A stretch of 64,000 nt of DNA, taken from contig NZ_QVLS01000010.1 of the NCBI RefSeq assembly GCF_003417535.1, forward strand, positions 62,001-126,000, in the 5' to 3' direction. The DNA is from Hydrogenophaga borbori. Lineage in GTDB: Bacteria > Pseudomonadota > Gammaproteobacteria > Burkholderiales > Burkholderiaceae_C. The notes under the pieces were generated by a model. It did no database searches, was not told where the DNA came from, and was given only the letters and a program-made list of their open reading frames with translations. A program made the translations under genes and the position numbers. Shown here in pieces: positions 54,780 through 64,000 of the stretch; position 1 is the stretch's first letter, and each line of letters begins with the position of its first letter.

Positions 54780-55492
54780 CGCGGCCCGTCCGCCGCCGCG
54801 TCGTCGCGCGGAATGAAGTAGCCCACGCCGCGCACCGTGCGGATCAGCGATTCGCCGAGCTTGCGGCGCAGGTGGTGGATGTGCACCTCGATGGCGTTGC
54901 TCTCCAGCTCCTCGCCGAAGCCGTAGAGCGCCGACACCAGCCGCGTCTTGGACAGCACCTGCGGGCGCGCCTGCATGAGCGTGAGCAGCAGCGCAAACTC
55001 CTTGCCGCCCAGCGCCACCGGCTGGCCCGCGCGCAGCACCGTGTGCGCGGCCGGGTCGATCACCAGTTCGCCGTGCTCGATGAGCGGGTTGCTGCGCCCA
55101 CCGGCGCGCCGCAGCATGGCGCGCAGGCGCGCGAGCAGTTCGTTGGCGTCAAAGGGTTTGACGAGGTAGTCGTCGGCGCCGCCGTCCAGGCCGACGACGC
55201 GGTCGCTCACGCCGTCGCGCGCGGTCATGATGAGCACCGGCATGTCCTTGTACGGCAGCGTCTGGCGACCGGCCACCGGCGCCGGCTGCTGGCGCAGGCG
55301 CACCAGCAGGTCCATGCCCTCGCCGTCGGGCAGCCCCAGGTCGAGCAGCAGCACGTCGAAGGGCTCGACCGACAGCGCGTGCCAGGCGGCGTCGCGCGTG
55401 GCGCACAGGTCCACCGCATAGCCCGCGCGGCGCAAGGCCAGCTCCAAGCCGCTGGCGATGCCGGGGTCGTCTTCCACCACGAGTGCGCGCAT
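54776..55492 (-). CDS. OmpR-family response regulator (PmrA/QseB-like)
   Basis: A 238-residue regulator: receiver domain with phospho-acceptor Asp51 in LLLDLGLPDGEGM and Lys in DDYLVKPFDANEL; C-terminal winged helix IEVHIHHLRRKLGE. ATG 55492 starts directly before the conserved ALVVEDDPG. The kinase follows with 4-bp overlap. TTAA-N7-TTAA in its divergent promoter region fits an autoregulatory box. Confidence 0.92.
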   Translation of the reverse strand: MRALVVEDDPGIASGLELALRRAGYAVDLCATRDAAWHALSVEPFDVLLLDLGLPDGEGMDLLVRLRQQPAPVAGRQTLPYKDMPVLIMTARDGVSDRVVGLDGGADDYLVKPFDANELLARLRAMLRRAGGRSNPLIEHGELVIDPAAHTVLRAGQPVALGGKEFALLLTLMQARPQVLSKTRLVSALYGFGEELESNAIEVHIHHLRRKLGESLIRTVRGVGYFIPRDDAAADGPR

Positions 55493-55557
55493 ATCGGACC
55501 GTCCTGAGGTTCTGGGGATCGAGGCCATCGATTATGGGCAGCCACCTTAGCCGCAAA

Positions 55558-55581
55558 TTAAGCAATTTAAGCTGGGGTTAA
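55558..55581. promoter_or_regulatory. PmrA-box-like repeats between the regulator and PAP2 genes
   Basis: TTAA at 55558-55561, 55567-55570 and 55578-55581. The last two have TTAA-N7-TTAA spacing (11-bp repeat), the pattern of the enteric PmrA box. It lies in the 114-bp divergent region of the two-component and PAP2 genes. Confidence 0.5.
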
Positions 55582-55606
55582 CGGTGGCGCCCAACAGTGC
55601 CGCGCC

Positions 55607-56338
55607 ATGCCCACCACGCCCCCGTCAGCAACCACCCCCGTCTTCGCCCTGCCCCGCCCCTTCCTGTGGCTGGGCGGCTTTCTTGCCTTCACCCTGCTGT
55701 GGGACCTGTCCGGCCTGGACATGGCCGTGATGCGCGCCGTGGGCAGCCCCCAGGGCTTTGCGCTGCGCCACGACTGGCTGCTGGAACGTGTGCTGCACGA
55801 CGGCCTGCACAAGACCATGGTCGCGGCCTTCGTGCTGCTGTGCGGCTGGGCCCTGTGGCCGCGCGCCCATCTGCCGCGGCGCGAGCGGGTTGCCGTGCTG
55901 GCGCTGGCCGTGCTGTCGCTGCTCGCGGTCAACCTGGTCAAGTACAACAGCCTGACCAGTTGCCCCTGGGAGCTGGAGGCCTTCGGCCGCAACGCCCGAT
56001 GGGTGTCGCATTGGGCCTGGGGTCAGGCCGACGGCGGCACCGGCCGCTGCTTCCCTGGCGGCCACGCGTCCAGCGGCTTCGCGTTCCTCGCCTTGTGCCT
56101 GCCCTGGCTGCTGCCGCCCGAAGGGGTGCAGCGGCGGCGCGTGGTCGGCCTGCGCTGGCTGGCCGCCGCGCTGGGCGTGGGCCTGCTCTCGGGCGTGGTG
56201 CAGACGCTGCGCGGCGCGCACTTTCCCAGCCACACGATGTGGACATTGCTGATCTGCGCCAGTGTGTCGCTCGCGGGCTGGCAGTTCGTGCGGTCCCACC
56301 TGGGCACGGCCAAGGCGCGCGCGCGCCTTGGCGAATAG
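55607..56338 (+). CDS. PAP2-family phosphatase
   Basis: A 243-residue membrane phosphatase with five or six hydrophobic segments. Its acid phosphatase motifs are KYNSLTSCPWEL (motif 1), PGGHASSGF (motif 2) and RGAHFPSHTMWT (motif 3, with Trp instead of the usual Asp). PAP2 proteins include lipid A 1-phosphatases and undecaprenyl-pyrophosphatases. Divergent from a PmrA-type regulator and near eptA, it plausibly modifies lipid A phosphates. Confidence 0.82.
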   Translation: MPTTPPSATTPVFALPRPFLWLGGFLAFTLLWDLSGLDMAVMRAVGSPQGFALRHDWLLERVLHDGLHKTMVAAFVLLCGWALWPRAHLPRRERVAVLALAVLSLLAVNLVKYNSLTSCPWELEAFGRNARWVSHWAWGQADGGTGRCFPGGHASSGFAFLALCLPWLLPPEGVQRRRVVGLRWLAAALGVGLLSGVVQTLRGAHFPSHTMWTLLICASVSLAGWQFVRSHLGTAKARARLGE

Positions 56339-56364
56339 CACCCCCCGAGGCGCCGCGCGCGGCG

Positions 56365-56700
56365 CTACCAGCCCAGGCCGATGCGCAGCGGCAGGTACAC
56401 CACCATGCCGGCCACGATGGTGCCCAGCACGCCACCGCGCCAGAAGAACCAGGCCGCGCCCGCCACGGCGGCGTAGAGGCGCGCGTCCTGCCAGGTGCTC
56501 ACCAGCGCGCCGTGGCTCATCACCACCTCGGGCACGACCACGGCCGACAGCGCGGCGATGGGCGCGTACTGCAGGCCGCGCTGCGCCCAGCGCGGCAGCG
56601 TCCAGGGCTTGTCGGACAGGAAGAAGAAGCCGCGCGCGATGACGGTGACCGCGCCCAGGGCCAGGATGGTCAGCAGCGTCCAGGGATCGAGGTCAAACAC
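56365..56700 (-). CDS. azlD: AzlD-family branched-chain amino acid export protein
   Basis: A 111-residue protein with three or four membrane segments and family sequence GLQYAPIAALSAVVVPEVVM. GTG 56700 overlaps the end of azlC by 8 bp, the usual azlCD coupling; ATG upstream lies inside azlC and is not preferred. It partners AzlC in the inner membrane. Confidence 0.82.
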   Translation of the reverse strand: MFDLDPWTLLTILALGAVTVIARGFFFLSDKPWTLPRWAQRGLQYAPIAALSAVVVPEVVMSHGALVSTWQDARLYAAVAGAAWFFWRGGVLGTIVAGMVVYLPLRIGLGW

Positions 56701-57436
56701 GGCCGGTCCCTTCGCGCGCGGGGCGCAGGGGCTCGAGCAGCAGGCACAGCGCCACCGCGCAGGCAATGGCCACCAGGATGTTGAGCTTGAGCGGCAGCGC
56801 CCAGGCCACCACCGCGGCCGCGCCCGCCACGCCCGCCGAGACCACGCGCAGGCGCGAAGTGGCGAGCGAGCACATCACGCCCAGCAGCGCCAGGATGCCC
56901 GCAAAGCCCAGGCCCCAGGCCAGCGGGATGGCGTTGGCCAGCGCCACGCCGAGCAGGCTGGTGCCCATCCAGGCGGCGTAGTTCACGGCGCAGTTGCCCA
57001 TCAGATAGGCCTGCTGCGCGGCGCGCTGCTCGGGGTTGTCGCTGGGGTGCGGGTAGCGGCGCGCGAAGAAGACGTAGCTCAGGTCCCCCGTGACGTAGCC
57101 GCTGGCCAGGCGCTCCCAGCGCGGCAGGTGCATGAGGTAGGGCCGCAGGTGGGCCGAGAACACCACGAAGCGCAGGTTGACGCAAAACGCCGCCACCAGG
57201 ATCACCCACAGCGGCGCGCCCGCGGCCATCATGGGAATGGCCGCGAGCTGCGCGCTGCCGGCGTAGACGATCAGCGTCATCAGCACCGCCTCCAGCGGCG
57301 ACAGGCCGGACTGCACCATGGCGACGCCGGTCATGAGGCCCCAGGCGCCGATGCCCATGGCCACCGAGAACTGGTCGCGGATGCCCTCGAAATACTCGGG
57401 GCGCGCGCGGTGCTCGCGCTTGAGGAAGAGGATCAT
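56693..57436 (-). CDS. azlC: AzlC-family branched-chain amino acid export protein
   Basis: A 247-residue membrane protein with AzlC hallmarks [38 protein letters not shown] and [17 protein letters not shown] 57436 overlaps the fmt stop (57433-57436). With AzlD it probably exports branched-chain amino acids. Confidence 0.92.
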   Translation of the reverse strand: MILFLKREHRARPEYFEGIRDQFSVAMGIGAWGLMTGVAMVQSGLSPLEAVLMTLIVYAGSAQLAAIPMMAAGAPLWVILVAAFCVNLRFVVFSAHLRPYLMHLPRWERLASGYVTGDLSYVFFARRYPHPSDNPEQRAAQQAYLMGNCAVNYAAWMGTSLLGVALANAIPLAWGLGFAGILALLGVMCSLATSRLRVVSAGVAGAAAVVAWALPLKLNILVAIACAVALCLLLEPLRPAREGTGRV

Positions 57437-58392
57437 GCGCCGCCGCCCCCCAGCGACTCGCCGCGCGCGAGCGCGAAGCCGCGCAGGAAGTCGGCCACGG
57501 GCAAGCGCTTGCCGCCCGCGCGCTGCAGCACCGTCAGGCGCAGCGCGCCCTCGCCACAGGCCACGGTGATGCCCTCGGGCCCGACGGCCAGCACCTCGCC
57601 CGCTCGGCCCGCGCCGGCCACGGGCTCGGCGGCCCAGACCTTGATGGCCTCGCCGGCGTGGGTGGTGTGCGCGCCGGGGAAGGGGTCGAAGGCGCGCACG
57701 CGGCGCTCGATCAGCGCCGCCGGCTGGGCCCAGTCGATGACGGCCTCGGCCTTCTCGATCTTGTGCGCATAGGTCACGCCCTCCGCGGGCTGGGGCTCGG
57801 CGCGCAGACCACCGCAGGCGGCGAGCTCCAGCGCCTCGACGATGAGCCGTCCGCCGAGCGCGGCCAGGCGGTCGTGCAGGCGCTCGGTGGTGTCGTCGCC
57901 GCGAATGGGCAGGCGCTCGCGCAGCAGCATGCCGCCCGTGTCCAGGCCCTCGTCCATCTGCATGATGGTCACGCCGGTCTCGGCGTCGCCGGCCTCGATG
58001 GCGCGGTGGATGGGCGCCGCGCCGCGCCAGCGTGGCAACAGCGAGGCGTGGATGTTCAGGCAGCCCAGGCGCGGCGCGTCCAGCACCCAGCGCGGCAGGA
58101 TCAGCCCGTAGGCCGCCACCACCATGGCGTCGGCCCCGACGGCCTCGATCGCGGCGCGCGCGGCCGCGGCGTCGTCGGCGTACCTGCCGTCGAGCCGCAG
58201 GCCACGCGGCTGGGCAACGGCGATGCCGTGCTCCAGCGCGAGCGCCTTCACCGGCGAGGCCTGCAGCTTCATTCCCCGTCCGGCGGGGCGGTCGGGCTGC
58301 GTCAGCACCAGGGGAACGTCAAAGCCCGCGCCCAGCAGGCGTTCGAGCGCGACACGCGCGAAAACCGGCGTGCCGGCGAAGATGAGTTTCAT
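57433..58392 (-). CDS. fmt: methionyl-tRNA formyltransferase
   Basis: A 319-residue Fmt: N-terminal [20 protein letters not shown], catalytic [20 protein letters not shown] (Asn113, His115) and Asp151 in DEGLDTGG. It formylates initiator Met-tRNA. It is clustered with def, as usual, but a lipoprotein gene lies between. Confidence 0.96.
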   Translation of the reverse strand: MKLIFAGTPVFARVALERLLGAGFDVPLVLTQPDRPAGRGMKLQASPVKALALEHGIAVAQPRGLRLDGRYADDAAAARAAIEAVGADAMVVAAYGLILPRWVLDAPRLGCLNIHASLLPRWRGAAPIHRAIEAGDAETGVTIMQMDEGLDTGGMLLRERLPIRGDDTTERLHDRLAALGGRLIVEALELAACGGLRAEPQPAEGVTYAHKIEKAEAVIDWAQPAALIERRVRAFDPFPGAHTTHAGEAIKVWAAEPVAGAGRAGEVLAVGPEGITVACGEGALRLTVLQRAGGKRLPVADFLRGFALARGESLGGGGA

Positions 58393-58428
58393 CAGGACAG
58401 GGACCGGCCGGCGGGAGCCGGCGCGGGA

Positions 58429-58923
58429 TCAGGAACGGTCGGACGGCGGGATGAACTCGTCCAGGAAGAGGAGCTTGCGCACCACGCCCGCGCGGTCGAT
58501 GTGCACGTGCGCAAGGCGTTCGTTGTTGTTCTCGAGGTAGCGGTAGGTCCAGATGTCGCCGTCGAAGCGCGCGACGCGTTCGACCAGCGCCGGCCGGCCG
58601 AGGTGGCGCAGCACGTCGTCGCGCGTCCAGCGGTCGATCGCGATGTGCTGCAGCATCCAGTTCGTGTCCAGCACCTGCACCACGCGGCGCAGGCGGCCGT
58701 CGGGACCGAAGTCGACGTTGTAGACCTGGCGGCCCAGCGGCTGGCGCGAGTACAGCAGGCGCGAGCCGTCCGCCAGGGCGTACTCGGCGCTCGGCGGGCC
58801 CAGGCGCTCGATCACCTGCTCGCGCGACGCGCCGGACGGCAAACGCTCGGGCATGCCCGCGCAACCCGCCAGCCACACCAGGGCCAGCAGGGCGATGCAA
58901 CGCAATACGGCAACAGGCTTCAT
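58429..58923 (-). CDS. SmpA/OmlA-type outer membrane lipoprotein
   Basis: A 164-residue lipoprotein: lipobox LVWLAGC (Cys21) and two repeats with BamE-like pattern (SREQVIERLGPPSAEYALAD and TRDDVLRHLGRPALVERVAR). It probably lies in the outer membrane. It is 7 bp after def on the same strand and 36 bp before fmt, so it may ride in the def-fmt operon. It is not bamE, which is at 23813. Confidence 0.8.
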   Translation of the reverse strand: MKPVAVLRCIALLALVWLAGCAGMPERLPSGASREQVIERLGPPSAEYALADGSRLLYSRQPLGRQVYNVDFGPDGRLRRVVQVLDTNWMLQHIAIDRWTRDDVLRHLGRPALVERVARFDGDIWTYRYLENNNERLAHVHIDRAGVVRKLLFLDEFIPPSDRS

Positions 58924-58930
58924 GGCGGGC

Positions 58931-59452
58931 TCACTCGCGCAGGGCTTCGCGCTGGGCTTTCACGAGCTTGGATTTGATCCTGTTGCGCTTGAGCGGCGAC
59001 AGGTACTCGACAAAAACCTTGCCCACGAGATGGTCCATTTCGTGCTGGATGCAGACCGCGAGCAGGCCTTCGGCCTCGATCGTACGCTGCGCGCCTTCGC
59101 CGTCGAGCGCGCGCACGCGCACGGCCGTGGAGCGCTCCACGCCGTCGTAGATGCCGGGCACCGACAGGCAGCCCTCTTCGCCCTTGCGCGTCTCGGGGCT
59201 GGCCCATTCGATCACCGGGTTGATGAGCACCAGCGGCTGGTCGCGCGATTCGCTCACATCGATAACGATGAGCCGCTCGTGGATGTCGACCTGCGTCGCG
59301 GCCAGGCCGATGCCGTTGGCCTCGTACATGGTGGCGAGCATGCGGGGAATGAGCGCGCGGATGCGCCCGTCCACCGCCGCGACGGGCTGGGCGACGGTGT
59401 GCAGGCGCGGGTCGGGGTAACGCAGGATGGGCAGGGTGTCGGGGGCGCTCAT
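58931..59452 (-). CDS. def: peptide deformylase
   Basis: A 173-residue deformylase with the three metal motifs: GIGLAATQ (47-54), EEGCLS (Cys95) and QHEMDH (His137, Glu138, His141). It removes the N-formyl group of nascent proteins. ATG 59452 gives the family-length protein; the open frame to 59599 extends into noncoding sequence. It is divergent from the LysM gene. Confidence 0.96.
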   Translation of the reverse strand: MSAPDTLPILRYPDPRLHTVAQPVAAVDGRIRALIPRMLATMYEANGIGLAATQVDIHERLIVIDVSESRDQPLVLINPVIEWASPETRKGEEGCLSVPGIYDGVERSTAVRVRALDGEGAQRTIEAEGLLAVCIQHEMDHLVGKVFVEYLSPLKRNRIKSKLVKAQREALRE

Positions 59453-59725
59453 GGCTGATCGGATCGGGGTCTCAAGAGGTCTCCGTTGGGGTAGGGAACG
59501 ACAGCAGGCGGTGGCACGCTGACGAGCGGAAACCGATGTCGCTATTTTCGCCACTTTTGCGACGACGCGAAATTGCACGCCGCCATAAACATTGCGCAAT
59601 CAAAGGCTTGCGCGCAGAATCAAACGCGTTTTGTCAAGACTCGCGCGCCCCAGGCGGTGGTTGAGACGCCGGCTCCCGCGGCGTCATCGCACCGGCCGAC
59701 GGCAGCCGCCCAGGGGCCTCCGAAC

Positions 59726-60958
59726 ATGCGATCGAACACCCGCCTGATCTCCACCATCGCCAGCGCCGTCGGCCTGGCCTGCGCCGCACAGGCGGCCCTC
59801 GCGCAAAGCGGCCCCATGCCGGCCGAGCAGCGCTACCCCATCACCCCCGGCCAGCGCGCCACCGCCAACCAGGTCGCTCAGGCCGGCGTGCCACTGTCCG
59901 AACTGGCGCCCAACGCCCCCGACAGCTACACCGTGAAAAGCGGCGACACGCTCTGGGCCATCTCCGGCGTCTTCCTGCGCAGCCAGTGGCGCTGGCCCGA
60001 GCTGTGGGGCATGAACCTCGACGACATCAAGAACCCGCACCGCATCTACCCGGGGCAGACGCTGTACCTCATCAAGACCGATGGCCGCGCCACGCTCAGC
60101 ACGCGCCCGGGCGGCAGCGGCGAGCCCGGCACCATCAAGGTCTCGCCGCGCACCCGCTATGAGTCGCTGGCCGACACGGCGATCCCGCCGATCTCGCTGC
60201 AGACCATCGAATCCTTCCTGACCGAGCCCCTGATCGTCGACGAGAACGCGATCAAGCGCGCGCCGCGCATCGTGGCCACGCAGGAGAACCGCGTGCTGCT
60301 CAGCCGTGGCGACCGCGCCTACGCGCGCGCCATCTCCGGCGAGCAGCCCAACGCCGACCCCCTGGCCGTGGTCGATGGCCGCTCCATCGGCTACCGCGTC
60401 TTCCGCAACGCCACGCCGCTGCGCGACCCCATCACCAACGAAATCCTGGGCTACGAGGCGCAGTACGTGGGCAAGGCCAATGTGGTCTCCAACGAACGCC
60501 GCCGCGAAGGCGTGGACGCCAAGGGCAACAAGGTCGAGGAAATCGTGCCGGCCGGCATCGACATCGTCGCCGCGAAGGAGGAAATGCGCGTGGGCGACCG
60601 CCTGCTGCCCGAGCCGCCGCGCGAGTTCCTCAATTTCGTGCCGCGCGCGCCACAGGGCCCGCAATCCGGTCACGTGGTCTCCGTGTACGGCAATGCCGTG
60701 AACTACGCGGCCCAGAACATGGTGGTCACCATCAACCGCGGCAAGCAGAACGGCCTGGAACCCGGCCACGTGCTGGCTCTCCTGCGCGAGAGCAACCTCG
60801 TCAAGGACACCACCGATTCCTCGCGCCCCGACATCCGCCTGCCCGGCGAGCGCAACGGTCTCATGATGGTGTTCCGCACCTTCGACCGCGTGTCCTATGC
60901 CATCGTGCTCGAGATCGACGACGGCGTGCAGGTGGGCGACCGCTTCCTCAACCCCTGA
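59726..60958 (+). CDS. LysM-domain peptidoglycan-binding protein
   Basis: A 410-residue secreted protein. The signal peptide ends near ACAAQAALAQS (about 26); a LysM domain occupies about 68-118 (SYTVKSGDTLWAISGVFLRS to RIYPGQTLYLI). The remainder has no named domain. ATG 59726 puts the signal at the N-terminus; an upstream frame start at 59573 does not. It is 5 bp before dprA, as is common in betaproteobacteria. Confidence 0.88.
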   Translation: MRSNTRLISTIASAVGLACAAQAALAQSGPMPAEQRYPITPGQRATANQVAQAGVPLSELAPNAPDSYTVKSGDTLWAISGVFLRSQWRWPELWGMNLDDIKNPHRIYPGQTLYLIKTDGRATLSTRPGGSGEPGTIKVSPRTRYESLADTAIPPISLQTIESFLTEPLIVDENAIKRAPRIVATQENRVLLSRGDRAYARAISGEQPNADPLAVVDGRSIGYRVFRNATPLRDPITNEILGYEAQYVGKANVVSNERRREGVDAKGNKVEEIVPAGIDIVAAKEEMRVGDRLLPEPPREFLNFVPRAPQGPQSGHVVSVYGNAVNYAAQNMVVTINRGKQNGLEPGHVLALLRESNLVKDTTDSSRPDIRLPGERNGLMMVFRTFDRVSYAIVLEIDDGVQVGDRFLNP

Positions 60959-60963
60959 GCCCC

Positions 60964-62070
60964 ATGCCGCGTGATGAGCTGGCCGCCTGGCTGCGGCTGC
61001 TCCTGACACCCGGCCTGGGCCGCACCACCGCCCGCCAGTTGCTGGCGGCCTTCGGCCTGCCCGACGCCATCTGGGCCCAGGCGCCCGACACCTGGGGTCG
61101 CGTCGTGGATCCCGCCCTGGCCCAGGCCATGGCGCAGCCCCCCCAGGGCTTCGATGAGACCGTGCTGGCCCACGAGCGCTGGCTGGCGCAGGGCGGCGAG
61201 CGCCACGCGCTCACGCTGGCCGACCCGCGCTACCCCGCCTCGCTGCTGGACACGGCCGACCCACCGCTGGTGCTGTTCGTGCACGGGCGCCTGGATGCGC
61301 TGTCGCACGCGCAACGGCTGGCCATCGTTGGCAGCCGCAACCCCACGCCGCAGGGCGCGCAGAACGCGCAGGCCTTCGCGCAGTCGCTGGCGGCCGCCGG
61401 CCTGACCATCGTGTCGGGGCTGGCCCTGGGCATCGACGGCGCCGCGCACGAGGGCGCGCTGCGCGCGGGCGGCTTCACGCTGGCGGTGGTGGGCACCGGT
61501 CTCGACCGCGTGTACCCCAGCCGCCACCGCGACCTGGCCCACCGCATCGTCGCCCAAGGCGCGCTGATCAGCGAGTACCCGCTGGGAACGCCGCCGCTGG
61601 CACACCATTTCCCGCAGCGCAACCGCGTGATCGCAGGGCTGTCGATGGGCACGCTGGTGGTCGAGGCCGCGCTGCAGTCGGGCTCGCTGATCACCGCGCG
61701 GCTGGCGAGCGAACAGGGGCGGGAGGTGTTCGCCATCCCCGGCTCCATCCATGCGCCACAGTCGCGCGGCTGCCACGCGCTGATCCGCCAGGGCGCCAAG
61801 CTGGTGGAGTCGGCGCAGGACGTGCTGGAAGAGCTGCGGCTGGCGGATCCGCCCCCCCGCGCGGCCGAGGAGGCCTCGCCCCTGCCCAGCGGCGGGGCGG
61901 ACGACGAGCTGCTCAGCGCCCTGGGCCACGACCCCGTGGGCCTGGACGACCTGCTCGCGCGCACCGGCCTGCCGACCAGCGCGCTGCAGGCGCGGCTGCT
62001 CGAACTGGAGTTGCAGGGTCTGGTGGCGCGCCTGCCAGGCGGCCTGCTGCAGCGCGTCGCGCAAGGCTGA
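60964..62070 (+). CDS. dprA: DNA-processing protein DprA
   Basis: A 368-residue DprA/Smf: N-terminal SAM-like part, then Rossmann fold with VGSRNPTPQG, SGLALGIDGAAHEGAL and GTGLDRVYPSRHRDL; a C-terminal winged-helix tail is seen as DDLLARTGLPTSALQARLLE. It loads RecA on incoming single-stranded DNA in natural transformation. Confidence 0.93.
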   Translation: MPRDELAAWLRLLLTPGLGRTTARQLLAAFGLPDAIWAQAPDTWGRVVDPALAQAMAQPPQGFDETVLAHERWLAQGGERHALTLADPRYPASLLDTADPPLVLFVHGRLDALSHAQRLAIVGSRNPTPQGAQNAQAFAQSLAAAGLTIVSGLALGIDGAAHEGALRAGGFTLAVVGTGLDRVYPSRHRDLAHRIVAQGALISEYPLGTPPLAHHFPQRNRVIAGLSMGTLVVEAALQSGSLITARLASEQGREVFAIPGSIHAPQSRGCHALIRQGAKLVESAQDVLEELRLADPPPRAAEEASPLPSGGADDELLSALGHDPVGLDDLLARTGLPTSALQARLLELELQGLVARLPGGLLQRVAQG

Positions 62071-62094
62071 ACCCGCGCCCCATGGGCCCGGGCC

Positions 62095-64000
62095 TCAGGC
62101 CAGCAGGCGCTCGGGGTTGGCGTCGAGCTTGGCCAGCGCCTCGCGCGTGGCGCGCACGGTGAGCGTTTCGTCCTCGCTCGGCACCAGCAGGCCCGCCTGC
62201 AGGTAGGCGGCCACGCGCGAAGCGGGCATGAGGAAGCAGCGCCCCGCGTTGCTCACGAACAGGTAGAGCTGGCCATGCTGGCTGCGCCAGGCGAGCTGTA
62301 CGCTGACCAGCTTGCCGTTGTGGTCCAGGCCGAACCAGGCGCCGATCTGCAACTCCACCGCCCAGGCGCGCATGGCCTCGTTGGGCTGGCTGCCGCCCTG
62401 GTTGATGACCTCGATGTTGCTCGCGTCCACGCCGGTGATGAGCTCGATGCTGTCGGCGTTGAGATCGAAATCGCCCACGCCGCCCTCGGGCAGGTAGTCC
62501 TCGAGGTTGGCCAGGCGCTTGGACAGGGCGTCGAGCTGGCTTTGCGCGATCGACTCGGTGCGCGACATGAAGGCGTCGGCCAGGGTGTCGCTCACCGACT
62601 TGATGTGCTGGTCTTGCAAGCCTTGCGGGAAACCGAGCAGGGCCATGCCCTGGCGCAGCCGCTGCAGGATGCCCGGCAGCTGCTGGATGACGCGCGCGCG
62701 GTCGTCGCGGCTGGGCTTGGCGCTGGCGGCCCACAGCAGGTCGGACGCGGCCTGCTTGAGCGCCTGCGTGTCCGGGTGCTTGACGCCGTGCTTGACGCTG
62801 GCCACGGCCAGCACGTCGACCCAGACCTTGAAGAGGAAGTCGCGCACCTCGGCGCGCACCGGCACGTCATCGAGCAGCTTGCGCAGTTCGATGGTGTATT
62901 GCACCGACAGCGTTTCCTTCTGCTCGACCTGCTGGGCGACGCTGACGAAGCGGCTGGCGCTGCTCTGCTCGCTCAGATAGGTGGAAAGGAACTTCTGGAA
63001 CTCGTCGTAGACGAGCTGGAACACGCGGCGCCCGGTCTCCGGGTACTGTTCGATCACTTGCACCACGCGCTTGATCTCGGCCTCCAGCGCGACCGAGCCG
63101 ACGTTGGATTCGAACCCCATCACGCAGGAGCCCATGCGATCGATCAGCCGGCGCGCGGGATGCTGCAGGGCGCTGAAGAACTCGGGTTCGGCCAGGGCCA
63201 CGCGCAGCACGGGGATCTGCAGGCGGGCGAACCACACGCGCACGCTCGGCGGGATGCGCTCTTCGGCCAGGATGGCCTGGAACATGAGCGCCACCACCTC
63301 GATGGTGGCCTTCTCGGTGGGCGTGGACGCGGCCTGCTTGAGCTCCTGGGTGCGTTCGCGCAGCGCCACCGCCGTGCGCTCGACCGTGCCCGCATCCACG
63401 TACACCGCACCGCCGCCGGTGGGCGCCACCCCGCCCAACCCGGAACCGGTGCTGGGAAAGGACACCTGGCGCGCCATGACCTGCTGCAGGGCGGGCGAGG
63501 GCGGCAGGATCTCGGTCGCCTCGAATTCGGGGCCCACGCGGTCGATCAGCATGCGCCGCAGACGGCCCACCACGCCCTGGGCCCGCATGCGCGCGCGCGC
63601 CAGGGGCGAGGTGCCGGTGAGCATGCGCGTTTCGTCGTTCACGCCCATGCCGGAGGAGCCAGGGTAGCCACTGTGCGGGGCGGCCCGGCCCCCCGTGTGG
63701 ACCTGGCCATGGCCGGACAGGCCGCTGGCACCGCCGGCCTGGCTGGCGGGCCCCGCGCCGGGGCCGCCAGGGCGGCCCGGCTCCTGCACCCGCCGGAACG
63801 GGGTGTGCAACCCCCCGCCCGTGGTGGGCCCGCCGGGCGCACCCGGTCGGGTGGTGGGCGGCGCGGGCGCCGTCGTGCCGGACGGGCTGCGGCGCACCAG
63901 CGCCTGCAGGTCGATTTTCTCCATCACGCCGTTGGCCACGAGGTGCCCATTGGCGGCCTTGTAGCCATCGAGCAGGATGGCGCCCAGCATGGGCGCGATG
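62095..64000 (-). CDS. DUF1631 family protein, 5' end beyond window
   Basis: At least 635 residues, the frame staying open through the window edge, so its N-terminus is cut off; family members are about 750-800 residues. The body has DUF1631-like stretches (ARRLIDRMGSCVMGFESNVG and FQLVYDEFQKFLS). A low-complexity Pro/Gly/Ala region lies at about 63660-63880 (PAPPTTRPGAPGGPTTGGG). The C-terminal part (QLAWRSQHGQLYLFVSNAGR) looks PilZ-like. Function unknown. Confidence 0.8.
   Translation of the reverse strand, partial: IAPMLGAILLDGYKAANGHLVANGVMEKIDLQALVRRSPSGTTAPAPPTTRPGAPGGPTTGGGLHTPFRRVQEPGRPGGPGAGPASQAGGASGLSGHGQVHTGGRAAPHSGYPGSSGMGVNDETRMLTGTSPLARARMRAQGVVGRLRRMLIDRVGPEFEATEILPPSPALQQVMARQVSFPSTGSGLGGVAPTGGGAVYVDAGTVERTAVALRERTQELKQAASTPTEKATIEVVALMFQAILAEERIPPSVRVWFARLQIPVLRVALAEPEFFSALQHPARRLIDRMGSCVMGFESNVGSVALEAEIKRVVQVIEQYPETGRRVFQLVYDEFQKFLSTYLSEQSSASRFVSVAQQVEQKETLSVQYTIELRKLLDDVPVRAEVRDFLFKVWVDVLAVASVKHGVKHPDTQALKQAASDLLWAASAKPSRDDRARVIQQLPGILQRLRQGMALLGFPQGLQDQHIKSVSDTLADAFMSRTESIAQSQLDALSKRLANLEDYLPEGGVGDFDLNADSIELITGVDASNIEVINQGGSQPNEAMRAWAVELQIGAWFGLDHNGKLVSVQLAWRSQHGQLYLFVSNAGRCFLMPASRVAAYLQAGLLVPSEDETLTVRATREALAKLDANPERLLA

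Overview
The window reads as chromosome from a GC-rich betaproteobacterium of the order Burkholderiales, most likely family Comamonadaceae (Hydrogenophaga-like; the genus is inference). The basis is the very high GC content, gene orders such as leuS-lptE-holA, bamE/dapB next to fur and hpf-ptsN-hprK, the gentisate-type aromatic pathway, and a GC-rich dispersed repeat inside livG that I recall from this family. No rRNA, tRNA, CRISPR array or intact insertion sequence was seen.

Layout. 1-5000: a LysR regulator divergent from a two-gene indolepyruvate-type ferredoxin oxidoreductase, then a GNAT acetyltransferase and a YhhN-family membrane protein. 6000-9990: an accessory stretch with visibly lower GC in its centre. 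It holds remnants of a toxin-antitoxin pair, slyX, several small orphan secreted or membrane proteins, and at least four copies of a short conserved element just upstream of small-gene start codons. 9987-17475: a branched-chain-amino-acid-type ABC transporter operon with an aromatic-type aldehyde dehydrogenase, divergent from an AraC regulator; probably uptake and oxidation of an aromatic compound. 17580-18590: a decayed 7TM histidine kinase gene.

18612-26815: core housekeeping (holA, lptE, leuS, dapB, bamE, fur, hprK, ptsN, hpf). 26963-33371: MFS exporter, patatin-like lipase, corA with a possible leader peptide, mtnN and a long-chain acyl-CoA ligase. 33410-36674: proton-translocating transhydrogenase genes with panD embedded between the alpha subunit parts. 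36763-41901: NUDIX hydrolase, an orphan 7TM histidine kinase overlapping it tail to tail, mnmA, a PepSY/cytochrome b561 pair and arfB. 42077-46379: hemerythrin-like protein, two flavin-reductase-fold proteins (one fused to GAF and winged-helix domains), and a TetR regulator with an alpha/beta hydrolase that share an almost identical operator.

46401-49978: a MarR regulator divergent from a gentisate pathway operon (3-hydroxybenzoate 6-hydroxylase, gentisate 1,2-dioxygenase, fumarylpyruvate hydrolase). 50018-56338: DUF454 protein, pgk, then an eptA-like phosphoethanolamine transferase behind a sensor kinase and response regulator, divergent from a PAP2 phosphatase; together this resembles a PmrAB-type lipid A modification unit. 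56365-64000: azlCD, fmt, an outer-membrane lipoprotein, def, a LysM protein, dprA and the partial gene of a DUF1631-type protein running off the window edge.
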